DNA of 64,000 bases from UBA4416 sp040386075 (lineage in GTDB: Bacteria > Bacteroidota > Bacteroidia > B-17B0 > Aurantibacillaceae): positions 62,001-126,000 of the forward strand of contig JAZKGE010000032.1 in the NCBI GenBank assembly GCA_040386075.1. The letters are read 5' to 3'. The notes beneath the pieces are model-generated. The model searched no databases, was not told where the DNA came from, and saw only the letters and a list, made by a program, of their open reading frames with translations. A program made the position numbers and the translations under genes. Positions 17,641-26,543 of the stretch are shown here, piece after piece (the first letter of the stretch is position 1; each line of letters begins with the position of its first letter).

Positions 17641-19410
17641 ATGAAAAAAATATTTATCCCACTAGCAGCAGGTCTATTTACTTTAGGCTTAGCTTCTTGC
17701 ACATCTTGTTCAGACGATAAAAAAGACAATCACGATGGCGCGGAAGGCAAAGGCGGCGTATATATGGGCGGAGTAATGCGCATGAACGAGGTTGAAGCCT
17801 TTAAAAGCTTAAACCCCATTGCAGTAAACGAAGTTGTGGGTTTCCATATCGGTAGCCAGTTATTTGAAGGCTTGGTTAAATTTGATCAGAACGATCTATC
17901 TATAAAACCCGCCATCGCCAGATCATGGGAGTCAAATGCTGATCAAACAGAATGGACCTTCCATATCCGCCAGGGAGTTAAGTTTCATAACGATGCTTGT
18001 TTTCCTGATGGGAAAGGCAGAACTGTAACAGCCAACGATATTAAATTATGCTTTGATAAATTATGCACGAACGATCCTAATAATGCACAGTTTGATGTAA
18101 CATTCAAAGACCGTGTAGTTGGAGCCAATGAAGCGTTTGAAAACTCAAAAGCGGGCAAAACTATGGCTGTTTCAGGGATTAAAGTGGTAAACGACACTAC
18201 GTTAGTGATCATGTTACGTTCGCCATTTGCAGGGTTCTTAAACATTATCGCAATGCCTGGCTGCTGGGTTTATCCTAAGGAAGCTTTAGATAAATACGGC
18301 TTGGACCTGCGTATTCACCCGGTTGGAACTGGACCTTTCTTTATGGAAACAGTTAAGGAAGGTGAAGTCTTGATCATGAAAAAGAACCAGGATTATTACG
18401 GAGTTGATAAGGATGGTAACAAAATGCCATATTTAGATGGATTGAAGTATACGTTCATTCGTGAGAAAAAAGCTGAGATCTTAGAATTCAAATCAGGTAA
18501 TTTAGATATGGTTTACCGTTTACCGGTTGAGATCTTCCACGAGATCATGGGCGACCTGGAACACGCTAAAGATCGTAAAACAGAATTCCAGATCTTAAAT
18601 TCAACAGCTTTCAACACAAACTATTTAGGATTTAATACGGCAAGTCCTGTATTCAATAAAAAAGAAGTTCGTTTAGCATTTAACTTTGCTATCGACAGAC
18701 ATAAAATCGCTGATTTCACTATCCAGGGTGAAGGTAACTCAGCCGACTACGGAATTGTTCCTTATGTTGATGCGTTTGAAAAAGACGGCTATAATTTTAA
18801 AGGGTTAAAAGGATATACATTTGATCCGGCTAAAGCAAAAGAATACCTTAAAAAAGCGGGTTATCCTGATGGAAAAGGTTTTCCAAAGGTAACTTTACAG
18901 ATCAATAGTGGTGGTGGAGACAGAAATGGATTAATTGCTGAAGTTGTTATGAAAATGTTGAAAGAGAACTTAAATGTAGATATCGAGATCAACACCGTTC
19001 CTTTTGCTGAGCACATAGAACAAGTTCAATCAGGTAAATCAGATTTCTTCCGTTTTGCATGGGTAGCTGATTATCCGGATCCTGAAACTTTCTTAACTAT
19101 TTTCTATGGTAAACACGTTCCTGCAAGCGCAACTGAAAAATCATTTGTGAACTACTCAAGATTTAAGAACGCACGTTTCGATTCGTTATTTGCTTCTTCT
19201 TTCACTGAGCCCGACAAAGCAAAACGTTATGCGATCTTATCTCAGGCAGAGCAGGTATTGTTGGATGAGGCACCATTTATGCCAATATTCTATGATGAGA
19301 ACTTCCGTTTAGAGCAATTAAATGTTCGTAATTTCCCTGAGAATGCCATGAATTACATGGACCTATCAGTGGTGTATTTAATGCCTAAGGATAAAGTAAC
19401 CAAGAAATAA
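17641..19410 (+). CDS. Peptide ABC transporter substrate-binding lipoprotein (DppA/OppA family)
   Basis: From the ATG at 17641 (MKKIFIPLAAGLF) the protein has a lipoprotein signal ending in LGLASC, so it is probably lipid-anchored. An upstream in-frame ATG at 17629 would add four residues. The remaining 570 or so residues match family 5 solute-binding proteins: SLNPIA...GSQLFEGLVKFD, ARSWE...WTFHIRQGVKFHND, VGTGPFFM, DRHKIADF, KAKEYLKKAGYPDG, FRFAWVADYPDPETFL, and NYSRFKNARFD near the end. No permease or ATPase gene is adjacent, which is common for this family in Bacteroidota. A strong terminator follows. Confidence 0.93.
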   Translation: MKKIFIPLAAGLFTLGLASCTSCSDDKKDNHDGAEGKGGVYMGGVMRMNEVEAFKSLNPIAVNEVVGFHIGSQLFEGLVKFDQNDLSIKPAIARSWESNADQTEWTFHIRQGVKFHNDACFPDGKGRTVTANDIKLCFDKLCTNDPNNAQFDVTFKDRVVGANEAFENSKAGKTMAVSGIKVVNDTTLVIMLRSPFAGFLNIIAMPGCWVYPKEALDKYGLDLRIHPVGTGPFFMETVKEGEVLIMKKNQDYYGVDKDGNKMPYLDGLKYTFIREKKAEILEFKSGNLDMVYRLPVEIFHEIMGDLEHAKDRKTEFQILNSTAFNTNYLGFNTASPVFNKKEVRLAFNFAIDRHKIADFTIQGEGNSADYGIVPYVDAFEKDGYNFKGLKGYTFDPAKAKEYLKKAGYPDGKGFPKVTLQINSGGGDRNGLIAEVVMKMLKENLNVDIEINTVPFAEHIEQVQSGKSDFFRFAWVADYPDPETFLTIFYGKHVPASATEKSFVNYSRFKNARFDSLFASSFTEPDKAKRYAILSQAEQVLLDEAPFMPIFYDENFRLEQLNVRNFPENAMNYMDLSVVYLMPKDKVTKK

Positions 19411-19427
19411 AATAACCACAATATATT

Positions 19428-19458
19428 AAGCCGTTCACTGAAAGTGAGCGGCTTTTTT
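19428..19458 (+). terminator. Rho-independent terminator after the peptide-binding gene
   Basis: AAGCCGTTCACT pairs with AGTGAGCGGCTT (12 bp, one G-T) around a GAA loop and is followed by a T-run. Confidence 0.9.
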
Positions 19459-19522
19459 GTTTAAATAAGATAAGATAGTTAATAAAACATACACCAGATT
19501 TTACCAAATCATTGATTTTTAG

Positions 19523-19530
19523 TAAATTCG
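19523..19530 (+). promoter_or_regulatory. Putative -7 element of leucyl aminopeptidase gene
   Basis: TAAATTCG is a close variant of TAnnTTTG and ends only 5 bases before the preferred ATG (19536), so the transcript may have almost no leader. Confidence 0.45.
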
Positions 19531-19535
19531 CATAT

Positions 19536-20969
19536 ATGACAATCATTTCTAAAAAAAATAATACAGATAGCAAACAGAGTTTAGCTATCATCTGTACCTC
19601 ATTTAAAAATAAAGCAGAATATAATCTGAGCAAAGAGCAAGCAGATTATATTGTTCATGATATAAAAGCAAATGATAAAAAATTTATTTGTATAAATGCA
19701 CTATCACGTATAGTATGTGTGATCATTGTAGATGAAAAGAAAAATCACTACAGTATGTTGGAAACGATCCGTAAAACCGGCACCACTATAGCTGACACTT
19801 TGAATGCTGAAAAAAAGGATGCCGTTTATTGCGTGAACGAATTATCCAACACCGATTATTCCTTAGCATTGGCAGAGGGAATTGCTTTATCCAATTACCA
19901 ATTCATTAAACATAAGCCGAGCGCTAAAAAAAATGCTAACACATTAAAGCATGTTCAGGTTGTTGATCCAAAAATTACAGCACAGCATGTTTCCAATTTA
20001 TCTATCGCCGTTGACGCAACCTTAAAAGCACGTGACCTGGTTAATGAACCGGTAAATACCTTAAATGCAACCGATCTTTCTGATGCATTTAAAGCAATGG
20101 GAAAACAGGCAGGCTTTAAAGTGGAGGTGTTGAACAAAGGTAAGATCAAACAATTGAAAATGGGCGGCTTGTTAGCTGTTAACCAGGGAAGCGTTGATCC
20201 ACCTACGTTTTCGGTAATGGAATACAAACCGAAAAATGCAAAGAACAAAAAGCCTTATGTATTGGTTGGTAAAGGAGTTGTGTATGATACCGGCGGATTA
20301 AGCTTAAAGCCTACGCCCAACAGCATGGACCTCATGAAATGTGATATGGCTGGCGCAGCAGCAGTTGGTTGTACCATGTATGCCATTGCCAAAGCAAAAT
20401 TAAATGTTCATGTTATTGGATTAGTGCCAGCAACAGATAATCGTCCGGGCTTCAATGCTTTTGCACCGGGAGATATTATTACCATGATGGATGGCAGCAC
20501 TGTAGAGATGCTGAACTCAGATGCTGAAGGGCGAATGATCTTAGCCGATGCGTTGCATTATGCTAAACGTTATAAACCTGAAATGGCTATTGAATTATCA
20601 ACACTAACCGGGGCAGCTGCAGCAGCAATTGGTCAGTATGGTATTGTGAGTATGGGAACAGCAACTGATGAACAAAAGACAAACTTAACGGTAAGCGGCC
20701 TGCGTATGCATGAGCGTTTGGCGGAATTTCCTTTCTGGGATGAGTATGATGAATTATTAAAATCGGATATTGCAGATCAGAAGAATTTAGGCGGACCTTA
20801 TGGCGGCGCTATTACTGCAGGCAAATTTTTGGTAAAGTATACAGATTACCCTTATATGCACTTCGATATTGCCGGTCCGGCTTTTGTAACAGCAAAAGAT
20901 AGTTACAGAGGAAAAGGTGGTACAGGCTATGGTGTAAGATTATTATTTGATTTTTTCTCGAATTTATAA
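19536..20969 (+). CDS. pepA: Leucyl aminopeptidase (M17)
   Basis: A cytosolic two-metal aminopeptidase that removes N-terminal residues. From the ATG at 19536 (MTIISKKNN) it has 477 residues: a divergent N-terminal domain of about 150 residues and a C-terminal catalytic domain with LVGKGVVYDTGGLSLKP (metal-binding Lys and Asp), MDLMKCDMAGAAAV, the family signature NSDAEGRMILADAL and TLTGAAAAAIG. The earlier ATG at 19512 lies upstream of the -7 element and is less likely. The peptide-binding lipoprotein upstream and three other peptidase genes within 15 kb suggest growth on peptides. Confidence 0.93.
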   Translation: MTIISKKNNTDSKQSLAIICTSFKNKAEYNLSKEQADYIVHDIKANDKKFICINALSRIVCVIIVDEKKNHYSMLETIRKTGTTIADTLNAEKKDAVYCVNELSNTDYSLALAEGIALSNYQFIKHKPSAKKNANTLKHVQVVDPKITAQHVSNLSIAVDATLKARDLVNEPVNTLNATDLSDAFKAMGKQAGFKVEVLNKGKIKQLKMGGLLAVNQGSVDPPTFSVMEYKPKNAKNKKPYVLVGKGVVYDTGGLSLKPTPNSMDLMKCDMAGAAAVGCTMYAIAKAKLNVHVIGLVPATDNRPGFNAFAPGDIITMMDGSTVEMLNSDAEGRMILADALHYAKRYKPEMAIELSTLTGAAAAAIGQYGIVSMGTATDEQKTNLTVSGLRMHERLAEFPFWDEYDELLKSDIADQKNLGGPYGGAITAGKFLVKYTDYPYMHFDIAGPAFVTAKDSYRGKGGTGYGVRLLFDFFSNL

Positions 20970-20970
20970 T

Positions 20971-22077
20971 ATGACAAAATTATTACTACATATCCTGTTA
21001 TTTTGTTCTGTGCCGGGCTTTGCTCAAAGCGCAGAGGAATCGTTAATTGTAGTACATTATGATGAAGGCAATAAAGCTAATTTAGGCCAGCACATTTACA
21101 GGTATAATTACGTTAATAATGTGTATGCGGGAAGAGAAAAGATCCTGACGGTTATTGGTAGAAAAAATGATAAGGATTATATACGTTGTGATAAAGGTGA
21201 AAATGTTTTGTACAAGGATCGTTATTTGATCTCAGCTATTGGAAACATTATTGATCTGAAAGAAAAAAAAGTGGTACATGACGGTACAGCTAAACTGGTG
21301 CGCTGTTCAAACGACAGCATCATTTTTTTCATCAATGATATCTTTAAAGGAAAATACTATGCTTACTTTGATCTGAAGAGCAATGCGTATGCCGAGATCA
21401 AATCACTCACCTTTAATCCTACTATTGGACAGGCAGTAGAGTTCGACAGAACCAAATCTCCCTACAAATTATTGTATTACCCGCAAAATAAACCTAAGGT
21501 TGTATTGATGGAAGATGCCGGGCATGGGGGAGTGAGCTCTAAAGCACCAAAGGCAGATATTCCTATTTATTGGGTTGATAACAATACTTTTGTTTTTCCG
21601 AATATAAAAATCACTGATCTTGAAGGAAGCATTGTAAAATATAATATTGCCACTAAAACATCTAAAGTAATTGGCACATTCAATTCAACGGCAAATGTGC
21701 CTGCTACCTATCAACTGGTTAACAGCATTGATTGCTACATTGAGTTTTATTTTAAGAATAAATTATATTGTATCAATCCTGCTAAAGAAACCATGTTGCA
21801 GTCGAACTTTAAGGAAGTGGATAAAAATTTCTCTATTGAGGTAGAACCAAGATCAACGGGAAGAGCGGTTTATTATAAAGGGAAAGAGAGTGGCAGGTTT
21901 CACTTTGACATTAAAAACTTTAAAACATCCTCTAATTACGCAGCTATTGTAAAAGAGATCATCATGGGGGACGAATCGTATCAGCAGGGTATATCCGTAT
22001 ATAATGTATCAAAATCAAAATGGGAAGCAGTAGATGGGGAAGAAGTTGCTTCTTTGGTGGGCTGGATAAAAAAATAA
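20971..22077 (+). CDS. Exported hypothetical protein, 368 aa
   Basis: I do not recognise this protein. From the ATG at 20971 it has a signal peptide (MTKLLLHILLFCSVPGFAQ) and a mature part made of short hydrophobic strands separated by turns, with repeated phrases such as IIDLKEKKVVHDG, YFDLKSNAYAEI and VKYNIATKTSKVIGTFN, which suggests a beta-propeller. It begins 1 base after the aminopeptidase stop and ends 3 bases before pdxA, so it is probably part of an operon with both. Periplasmic or outer-surface location is inferred from the signal peptide. Confidence 0.72.
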   Translation: MTKLLLHILLFCSVPGFAQSAEESLIVVHYDEGNKANLGQHIYRYNYVNNVYAGREKILTVIGRKNDKDYIRCDKGENVLYKDRYLISAIGNIIDLKEKKVVHDGTAKLVRCSNDSIIFFINDIFKGKYYAYFDLKSNAYAEIKSLTFNPTIGQAVEFDRTKSPYKLLYYPQNKPKVVLMEDAGHGGVSSKAPKADIPIYWVDNNTFVFPNIKITDLEGSIVKYNIATKTSKVIGTFNSTANVPATYQLVNSIDCYIEFYFKNKLYCINPAKETMLQSNFKEVDKNFSIEVEPRSTGRAVYYKGKESGRFHFDIKNFKTSSNYAAIVKEIIMGDESYQQGISVYNVSKSKWEAVDGEEVASLVGWIKK

Positions 22078-22080
22078 ATT

Positions 22081-23133
22081 ATGGTAGAAAATAAAGTAGT
22101 AGTAGGGATCTCACAGGGAGACCTGAATGGCATAGGACTGGAGATCATTTTAAAAACATTATCTGAACCGGGATTGTCAGAAATTTGTGTACCTGTATTG
22201 TTCAGTTCTCAAAAAACAGTTTCTTATTTTAGAAAGATGCTGAACATGGATGAGTTCAACTTTAATCCAATCAGAGATTTTAATCAGTTGCACACAAAAA
22301 AGCCAAACGTATTTATTTGCTACGAAGAGGAGGTTACCATTGAAATGGGGAAACCTACTACTATGAGTGGCAAGTATGCAAAGCTATCTTTGGAAGCAGC
22401 TACCATGGCATTGTTCGATAAAAAAGTGGATGTGCTGGTAACAGCTCCTATTAATAAACACTCCATGCAGGAAGCAGGATTTAATTATCCGGGGCATACC
22501 GAATATTTGGGAGATAAGCTAGGTGGTAAGCCTTTAATGCTGTTATGTTCTGACGACTTGCGCGTAGCAATTGTTACAGGACATGTACCTATCAAAAATA
22601 TTTCAGAAAAGATCACAACGGCTAACGTTCTTGAAAAAATAAATCAATTACACAATTCCCTAATAAAAGATTTTGGCATTCGTAAACCAAAAATTGCGGT
22701 GTTGGGATTAAACCCGCATGCTGGCGAGAATGGCGCAATTGGCGATGAAGAGAAAACAATTATTTTACCGGCTATTGAAAAAGCAAAGGAAACCATGATG
22801 GTTTACGGACCTTATTCGGCCGACGGTTTTTTTGGAAACAATACGCAAGCTAAGTTTGATGGTGTATTAGCCATGTATCACGACCAGGGATTGATCCCTT
22901 TTAAGACCTTAGCTTTTGGCCATGGTGTTAATTTTACGGCCGGTTTGGATTTTGTGCGAACGTCGCCCGACCACGGAACGGCTTATGAAATTGCAGGAAA
23001 ACAAATAGCAGATGAATCATCTTTCAGACAAGCTATGTATACCGCAATAGATATTTACAGAAAAAGAAATTTGCTGGAAGAGATCTCGGTAAATCCTTTG
23101 GCCTTTGCTCCTATTAAAAAAGAGAGAGGGTAA
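22081..23133 (+). CDS. pdxA: 4-hydroxythreonine-4-phosphate dehydrogenase PdxA
   Basis: PdxA oxidises 4-phosphohydroxy-L-threonine in the DXP-dependent route to pyridoxal 5'-phosphate. The 350 residues show GISQGDLNGIGLEI (about 9-22), VTAPINKHSMQEAGFNYPGHTEYL with metal/substrate-binding His, LGLNPHAGENG, GPYSADGFF and AMYHDQGLIPFKTLAFGHGVNFTAGL, all family signatures. The length is slightly above the usual 330. pdxJ is not in the window. The direct repeats that control the KdpD-like kinase gene begin right at its stop codon, so the two units are adjacent but separately controlled. Confidence 0.95.
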   Translation: MVENKVVVGISQGDLNGIGLEIILKTLSEPGLSEICVPVLFSSQKTVSYFRKMLNMDEFNFNPIRDFNQLHTKKPNVFICYEEEVTIEMGKPTTMSGKYAKLSLEAATMALFDKKVDVLVTAPINKHSMQEAGFNYPGHTEYLGDKLGGKPLMLLCSDDLRVAIVTGHVPIKNISEKITTANVLEKINQLHNSLIKDFGIRKPKIAVLGLNPHAGENGAIGDEEKTIILPAIEKAKETMMVYGPYSADGFFGNNTQAKFDGVLAMYHDQGLIPFKTLAFGHGVNFTAGLDFVRTSPDHGTAYEIAGKQIADESSFRQAMYTAIDIYRKRNLLEEISVNPLAFAPIKKERG

Positions 23134-23153
23134 TCTTTATAAAATCTTTATAC
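23133..23153 (+). promoter_or_regulatory. Direct-repeat operator upstream of the KdpD-like kinase
   Basis: Two perfect ATCTTTATA half-sites (23133-23141 and 23144-23152) lie 11 bases apart, the spacing usual for OmpR-family regulators. The same 21-base string recurs at 25089-25109 before the porin gene. Both copies end 42 bases before the first base of a TAnnTTTG element. Binding by the adjacent KdpE-like regulator is inferred. Confidence 0.7.
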
Positions 23154-23194
23154 CTTTTAAGATTAATTTAATGGCTTGCTTATAATAGTTGCCG

Positions 23195-23202
23195 TACATT
23201 TG
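23195..23202 (+). promoter_or_regulatory. Putative -7 element of the KdpD-like kinase gene
   Basis: TACATTTG matches TAnnTTTG 17 bases before the GTG start at 23220; a TTG at 23176-23178 is a possible -33 element, although the spacing (16 bases) is short. Confidence 0.5.
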
Positions 23203-23219
23203 CTGTATAAAACTATTGG

Positions 23220-24308
23220 GTGTCTAATTTCCTCTTACATAAATTCAGTAAAAGAAAACAATATGTGGTCAGTATATTTCTGATCCTTTTTGTTGCAGCA
23301 TTATCATATGCCCTTTCAAACTTTATAGAGTATAAAGTTGTTGCCTTTTTACTATTGGTTACTGTATCTTTAATAGCCATGTTCTTTGATATTATTCCTG
23401 TATTACTGGCAGCTTGTTTGAGTGCAATTGTCTGGAATTATTTTTTTATTCCTCCACGTTTTACATTTGCTATCCAAAGTGCCGAAAATGTTATTTTATT
23501 TGCGATGTATTTTGTTATAGCTATGGTAAATGCTGTATTAACATACAAGATCAGAGAAATCGAAAAGAAAGCCAATAAAAAAATCGAAAAAGAAAATACA
23601 CTGAAATTATATGACACTTTACTTAACTCGTTGTCTCATGAATTACGAACGCCTATTTCTACCATTATTGGAGCTACGGATACCTTACAAGAAGATAATA
23701 ATAAATTGTCAGAAGCAAACCGATCGGAATTGATCTCAGAGATCTCAAAAGCATCTATTCGTTTGAACAGGCAGGTTGGTAATTTGTTGAATATGTCGAG
23801 ATTGGAATCAGGCTTTCTTAAACCTAAAAACGATTGGTGCGATATTAACGAGTTAATACATGATATTGTTAGCCAGTTAAAGGATATCCTGCAAAGTAAA
23901 CCCGTTGAGATTAGTATCAAGGATAACCTGCCGCTTTTTAAACTGGATCATGGTTTACTGGAACAAGTGTTACATAATTTAATTTATAATGCAGCTCTAT
24001 ACATTCCTAAATATGCTGTCATCACGGTTCGTGCAACAGTAAATAAAGAACATAAATTAATTATCATTGTGGAAGATACAGGTGAAGGATTTCCTGAGAA
24101 TGAAATTGAGCATGTTTTCGATAAATTTTATAGGCTTAAAAATTCAAATACAGGTGGTACCGGTTTAGGTCTATCCATCGTAAAAGGCTTTGTTGAAGCA
24201 ATGAACGGAACTATTTATTTAGAGAATGGAGAAGAATACGGAGCTAAATTTACTATTGTGATCCCTGCCGAAATAGCACATTTAAATGACATTAAGAATG
24301 AAAATTAG
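23220..24308 (+). CDS. KdpD-like sensor histidine kinase (short form)
   Basis: A 362-residue membrane kinase starting at GTG 23220. Four hydrophobic segments lie in residues 15-110 with DIIPVLLAACLSAIVWNYFFIPPRFTF, which matches the DUF4118 membrane domain of KdpD. They are followed by a HisKA domain with phospho-acceptor His near 140 (LSHELRTPIS), an N-box (LIYNAALYIP), the G1 box (DTGEGFP) and G2 box (GGTGLGLSIVKGF). The large N-terminal KdpD and universal-stress-protein domains of E. coli KdpD are absent. The 3' end overlaps the response regulator gene. A direct-repeat operator lies upstream. Function in potassium or osmotic sensing is inferred from family and from the Kup gene downstream. 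Confidence 0.88.
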   Translation: MSNFLLHKFSKRKQYVVSIFLILFVAALSYALSNFIEYKVVAFLLLVTVSLIAMFFDIIPVLLAACLSAIVWNYFFIPPRFTFAIQSAENVILFAMYFVIAMVNAVLTYKIREIEKKANKKIEKENTLKLYDTLLNSLSHELRTPISTIIGATDTLQEDNNKLSEANRSELISEISKASIRLNRQVGNLLNMSRLESGFLKPKNDWCDINELIHDIVSQLKDILQSKPVEISIKDNLPLFKLDHGLLEQVLHNLIYNAALYIPKYAVITVRATVNKEHKLIIIVEDTGEGFPENEIEHVFDKFYRLKNSNTGGTGLGLSIVKGFVEAMNGTIYLENGEEYGAKFTIVIPAEIAHLNDIKNEN

Positions 24309-24978
24309 TTCAGAGATATTAGTTATTGACGATGAACCTCAAATTCGCAGACTTTTAAGTATTGCTTTGGAAAGTAATGATTATAAAGTAAAGGAAACTG
24401 CTAATGCTCATGAAGGTTTAACAGCAGCAGCTAATCATCCGCCCGATATGATCCTTCTGGACCTGGGGTTGCCTGACGATAGCGGTCATAATGTTCTTGA
24501 AAAATTACGTGAATGGTATACAAAACCAATTATTATTTTATCGGTGCAAAGCAGTGAAGAAGATATTGTAAAAGCATTAGATAATGGTGCTAATGATTAT
24601 TTAGTAAAGCCATTCCGAACAGGGGAACTCCTGGCACGGATTCGCTCCTTATTAAGGAGTTCTTCGTCTGAATCTGAAAATCCAATTATTAGTGTCGAAA
24701 ATATTCAGATAGATCTGTCACTAAGAATTGTCAAAAGAAATGGAGAGCTAGTGAAATTAACGGTGACAGAGTATAACTTATTAGCGCTGCTTGTTAAAAA
24801 TGAAGGAAAAGTTTTGACACATCAATTCTTATTACGTTCGGTATGGGGGCCAAGTTACATTGACCAGTCGCAATACCTGCGGGTTTTTATAGCGCAGTTG
24901 CGTAAAAAAATAGAAGATGATCCGAATAGGCCTTCGCATATTATTACCGAAAGCGGTATCGGATACAGGTTTGTTTAA
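24298..24978 (+). CDS. KdpE-like response regulator (OmpR family)
   Basis: A receiver domain with acidic pocket VIDDEP, phospho-acceptor Asp in LLDLGLPDDSG (about residue 55), and conserved Lys in NDYLVKPF, followed by an OmpR/PhoB winged-helix domain with LTVTEYNLLALLVKNEGKVLTHQFLLRSVWG and YLRVFIAQLRKKIE...ESGIGYRF. These are typical of KdpE. An ATG at 24286 would add four residues. It overlaps the kinase stop codon by 11 bases. No kdpFABC genes follow; instead a palindromic repeat, an operator, a porin gene and kup lie downstream. Confidence 0.9.
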   Translation: MKISSEILVIDDEPQIRRLLSIALESNDYKVKETANAHEGLTAAANHPPDMILLDLGLPDDSGHNVLEKLREWYTKPIIILSVQSSEEDIVKALDNGANDYLVKPFRTGELLARIRSLLRSSSSESENPIISVENIQIDLSLRIVKRNGELVKLTVTEYNLLALLVKNEGKVLTHQFLLRSVWGPSYIDQSQYLRVFIAQLRKKIEDDPNRPSHIITESGIGYRFV

Positions 24979-24995
24979 TTCTTAATCTATTATTC

Positions 24996-25066
24996 TGTCA
25001 GTTCGAGCGGAGTCGAGAACAAAGAACATTATCGAAGAACGCTTCTCGACTCCGCTCGAAGTGACA
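24996..25066. repeat. Long palindromic repeat (TCGAG family), complete copy
   Basis: Arms of 24 bases (24996-25019 and 25043-25066), starting TGTCAGTTCGAGCGGAGTCG, are inverted with one mismatch around a 23-base spacer. Related copies lie at 28531 and 46836, and a single arm at 29934. It sits just after the response regulator gene and may form a strong mRNA hairpin there. Confidence 0.85.
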
Positions 25067-25088
25067 CGCTGTAAAAAGTCAAATCAAT

Positions 25089-25140
25089 ATCTTTATAAAA
25101 TCTTTATACTTCCCACTATAATCTTTATACAACGTTTATA
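25089..25140 (+). promoter_or_regulatory. Four-half-site operator upstream of the porin-kup unit
   Basis: ATCTTTATA occurs at 25089, 25100 and 25121, and a 7/9 match (ACGTTTATA) at 25132. Thus two pairs with 11-base spacing lie 32 bases apart. The first pair is identical to 23133-23153. The second pair covers the expected -33 region of the promoter at 25151, as for a sigma-contacting activator (inference). Confidence 0.7.
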
Positions 25141-25150
25141 GTATTCGCGG

Positions 25151-25158
25151 TAATTTTG
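25151..25158 (+). promoter_or_regulatory. Putative -7 element of the porin gene
   Basis: TAATTTTG matches TAnnTTTG and ends 4 bases before the ATG at 25163, so transcription would begin at or near the start codon. Confidence 0.6.
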
Positions 25159-25162
25159 TACC

Positions 25163-26536
25163 ATGAAAAAAATCATAATGGCATTGCTTTCCGTAGGCCT
25201 TTCCAGTACTGCTATTTCGCAGGAAGACACCATAAATTTTAACAAACAAAAGGGAGAGTTTTTAGAAGGAATGGATTGTTCCTGGTGGAACGGAGGAGAT
25301 CGAAGATCGAAGCCAACTCTTGCAGGAAAATATTTTACACCTACGGTGATGGTGGATGCCAATTATTCTTATTCTTTTAATGATCCCATTGATCATACAG
25401 TTGTAGGTTCTACTGCCATAGCTCGCAATAACGAAATGCAGATATCAGCTGTTCATTTAGGAGGAGATTTTAACTATCAAAATGCACGCGCCCACATTGT
25501 TACTCAATTTGGCACTCGTTCTACAATTATTCCAAGAAATGACTATAGTGTTTATAAAGGTCAGTACCAATTAGCGGATGCATATAGGTATTTGGCTGAA
25601 GCAAATGCGGGATATCATTTTAATGTATTGCATGGGATTAATATTGATGCAGGTATGTTCATGTCATACCTTGGATTGAATTCATATTACCAAACCGAGA
25701 ACTGGGAATACCAGGCATCTTTTACTTCCGATAATACACCTTGGTTTTTTAATGGTATTCGTTTGCAAATATTCGTCAACAAAAAACTAAAAATAGAACC
25801 ATGGATTATTAATGGATGGCAAAGCTATGGCATGTACAATCATCAGCCAGGAGTTGGTGGAAATATTACCTGGTGTCCGAATGAAAATATAAAATTATTA
25901 ACCAATGATTATTATGGAGCAGATGCTGCAGGTATTCCTTCACGCAAGCGCTTTCATTCAGATAACAGTTTATTAATAAGGTATTTTAATCGCACTGTAT
26001 CCAGGGGTATCAGTAAAATGGCATTTTCTTTAACCGCTGATCTTGGTTTTGAAAAAGGCGGTGGCGTTAATGGTTTGGAAAAAGGTGATTCGATACAAGG
26101 TCCCGCACAATATTTTGTCAGCGTTATGTTTTATAACAGGATTTGGTTTGCAAAAAATCATTTTGCCTGGACCTTTGGCGGAGGTTATATGCAAAACCCC
26201 GGAAGGTATTTGGTTTTGTATCCAACAGGTGAGGCAAGTCCTTTACCAAATGCGCTTGATCCTTCTCAAGTGGAAGGTTCTTATCCATATACTGCTAATC
26301 CTGGAGATCAATTCTCGGGCTTTGATTATTCGACTAATATCGACTGGATGCCAAATCAACATATTAGTTTCCGCCTGGAATATGTACATCGCGAATCAAG
26401 TGTACCCTATTTTGCAGGACGTGGCGGCGTGACCTCACCAAGTGGATATACAACCACGCAACTTCCTGTCGATTGGAGACCAGATCTTGTTCAGTCAGAA
26501 GACCGTATCATTTTTGCCGTTTTATTCAGATTATAA
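25163..26536 (+). CDS. Outer-membrane porin-like beta-barrel protein
   Basis: A 457-residue exported protein with signal peptide MKKIIMALLSVGLSSTAISQ. The mature part consists of amphipathic beta strands with aromatic ends (for example FTPTVMVDANYSYSFNDP, YHFNVLHGINIDAGMFMSYLGL, WIINGWQSYGMYN) and ends in IIFAVLFRL with a typical alternating terminal strand, as in putative beta-barrel porins (OmpL-like/BBP2 type). From memory, porins of this kind sit beside kdp genes in other Bacteroidota. Here it has its own operator and is 7 bases from kup, so a role in passing K+ or counter-ions through the outer membrane is inferred. Confidence 0.82.
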   Translation: MKKIIMALLSVGLSSTAISQEDTINFNKQKGEFLEGMDCSWWNGGDRRSKPTLAGKYFTPTVMVDANYSYSFNDPIDHTVVGSTAIARNNEMQISAVHLGGDFNYQNARAHIVTQFGTRSTIIPRNDYSVYKGQYQLADAYRYLAEANAGYHFNVLHGINIDAGMFMSYLGLNSYYQTENWEYQASFTSDNTPWFFNGIRLQIFVNKKLKIEPWIINGWQSYGMYNHQPGVGGNITWCPNENIKLLTNDYYGADAAGIPSRKRFHSDNSLLIRYFNRTVSRGISKMAFSLTADLGFEKGGGVNGLEKGDSIQGPAQYFVSVMFYNRIWFAKNHFAWTFGGGYMQNPGRYLVLYPTGEASPLPNALDPSQVEGSYPYTANPGDQFSGFDYSTNIDWMPNQHISFRLEYVHRESSVPYFAGRGGVTSPSGYTTTQLPVDWRPDLVQSEDRIIFAVLFRL

Positions 26537-26543
26537 ATTTATT

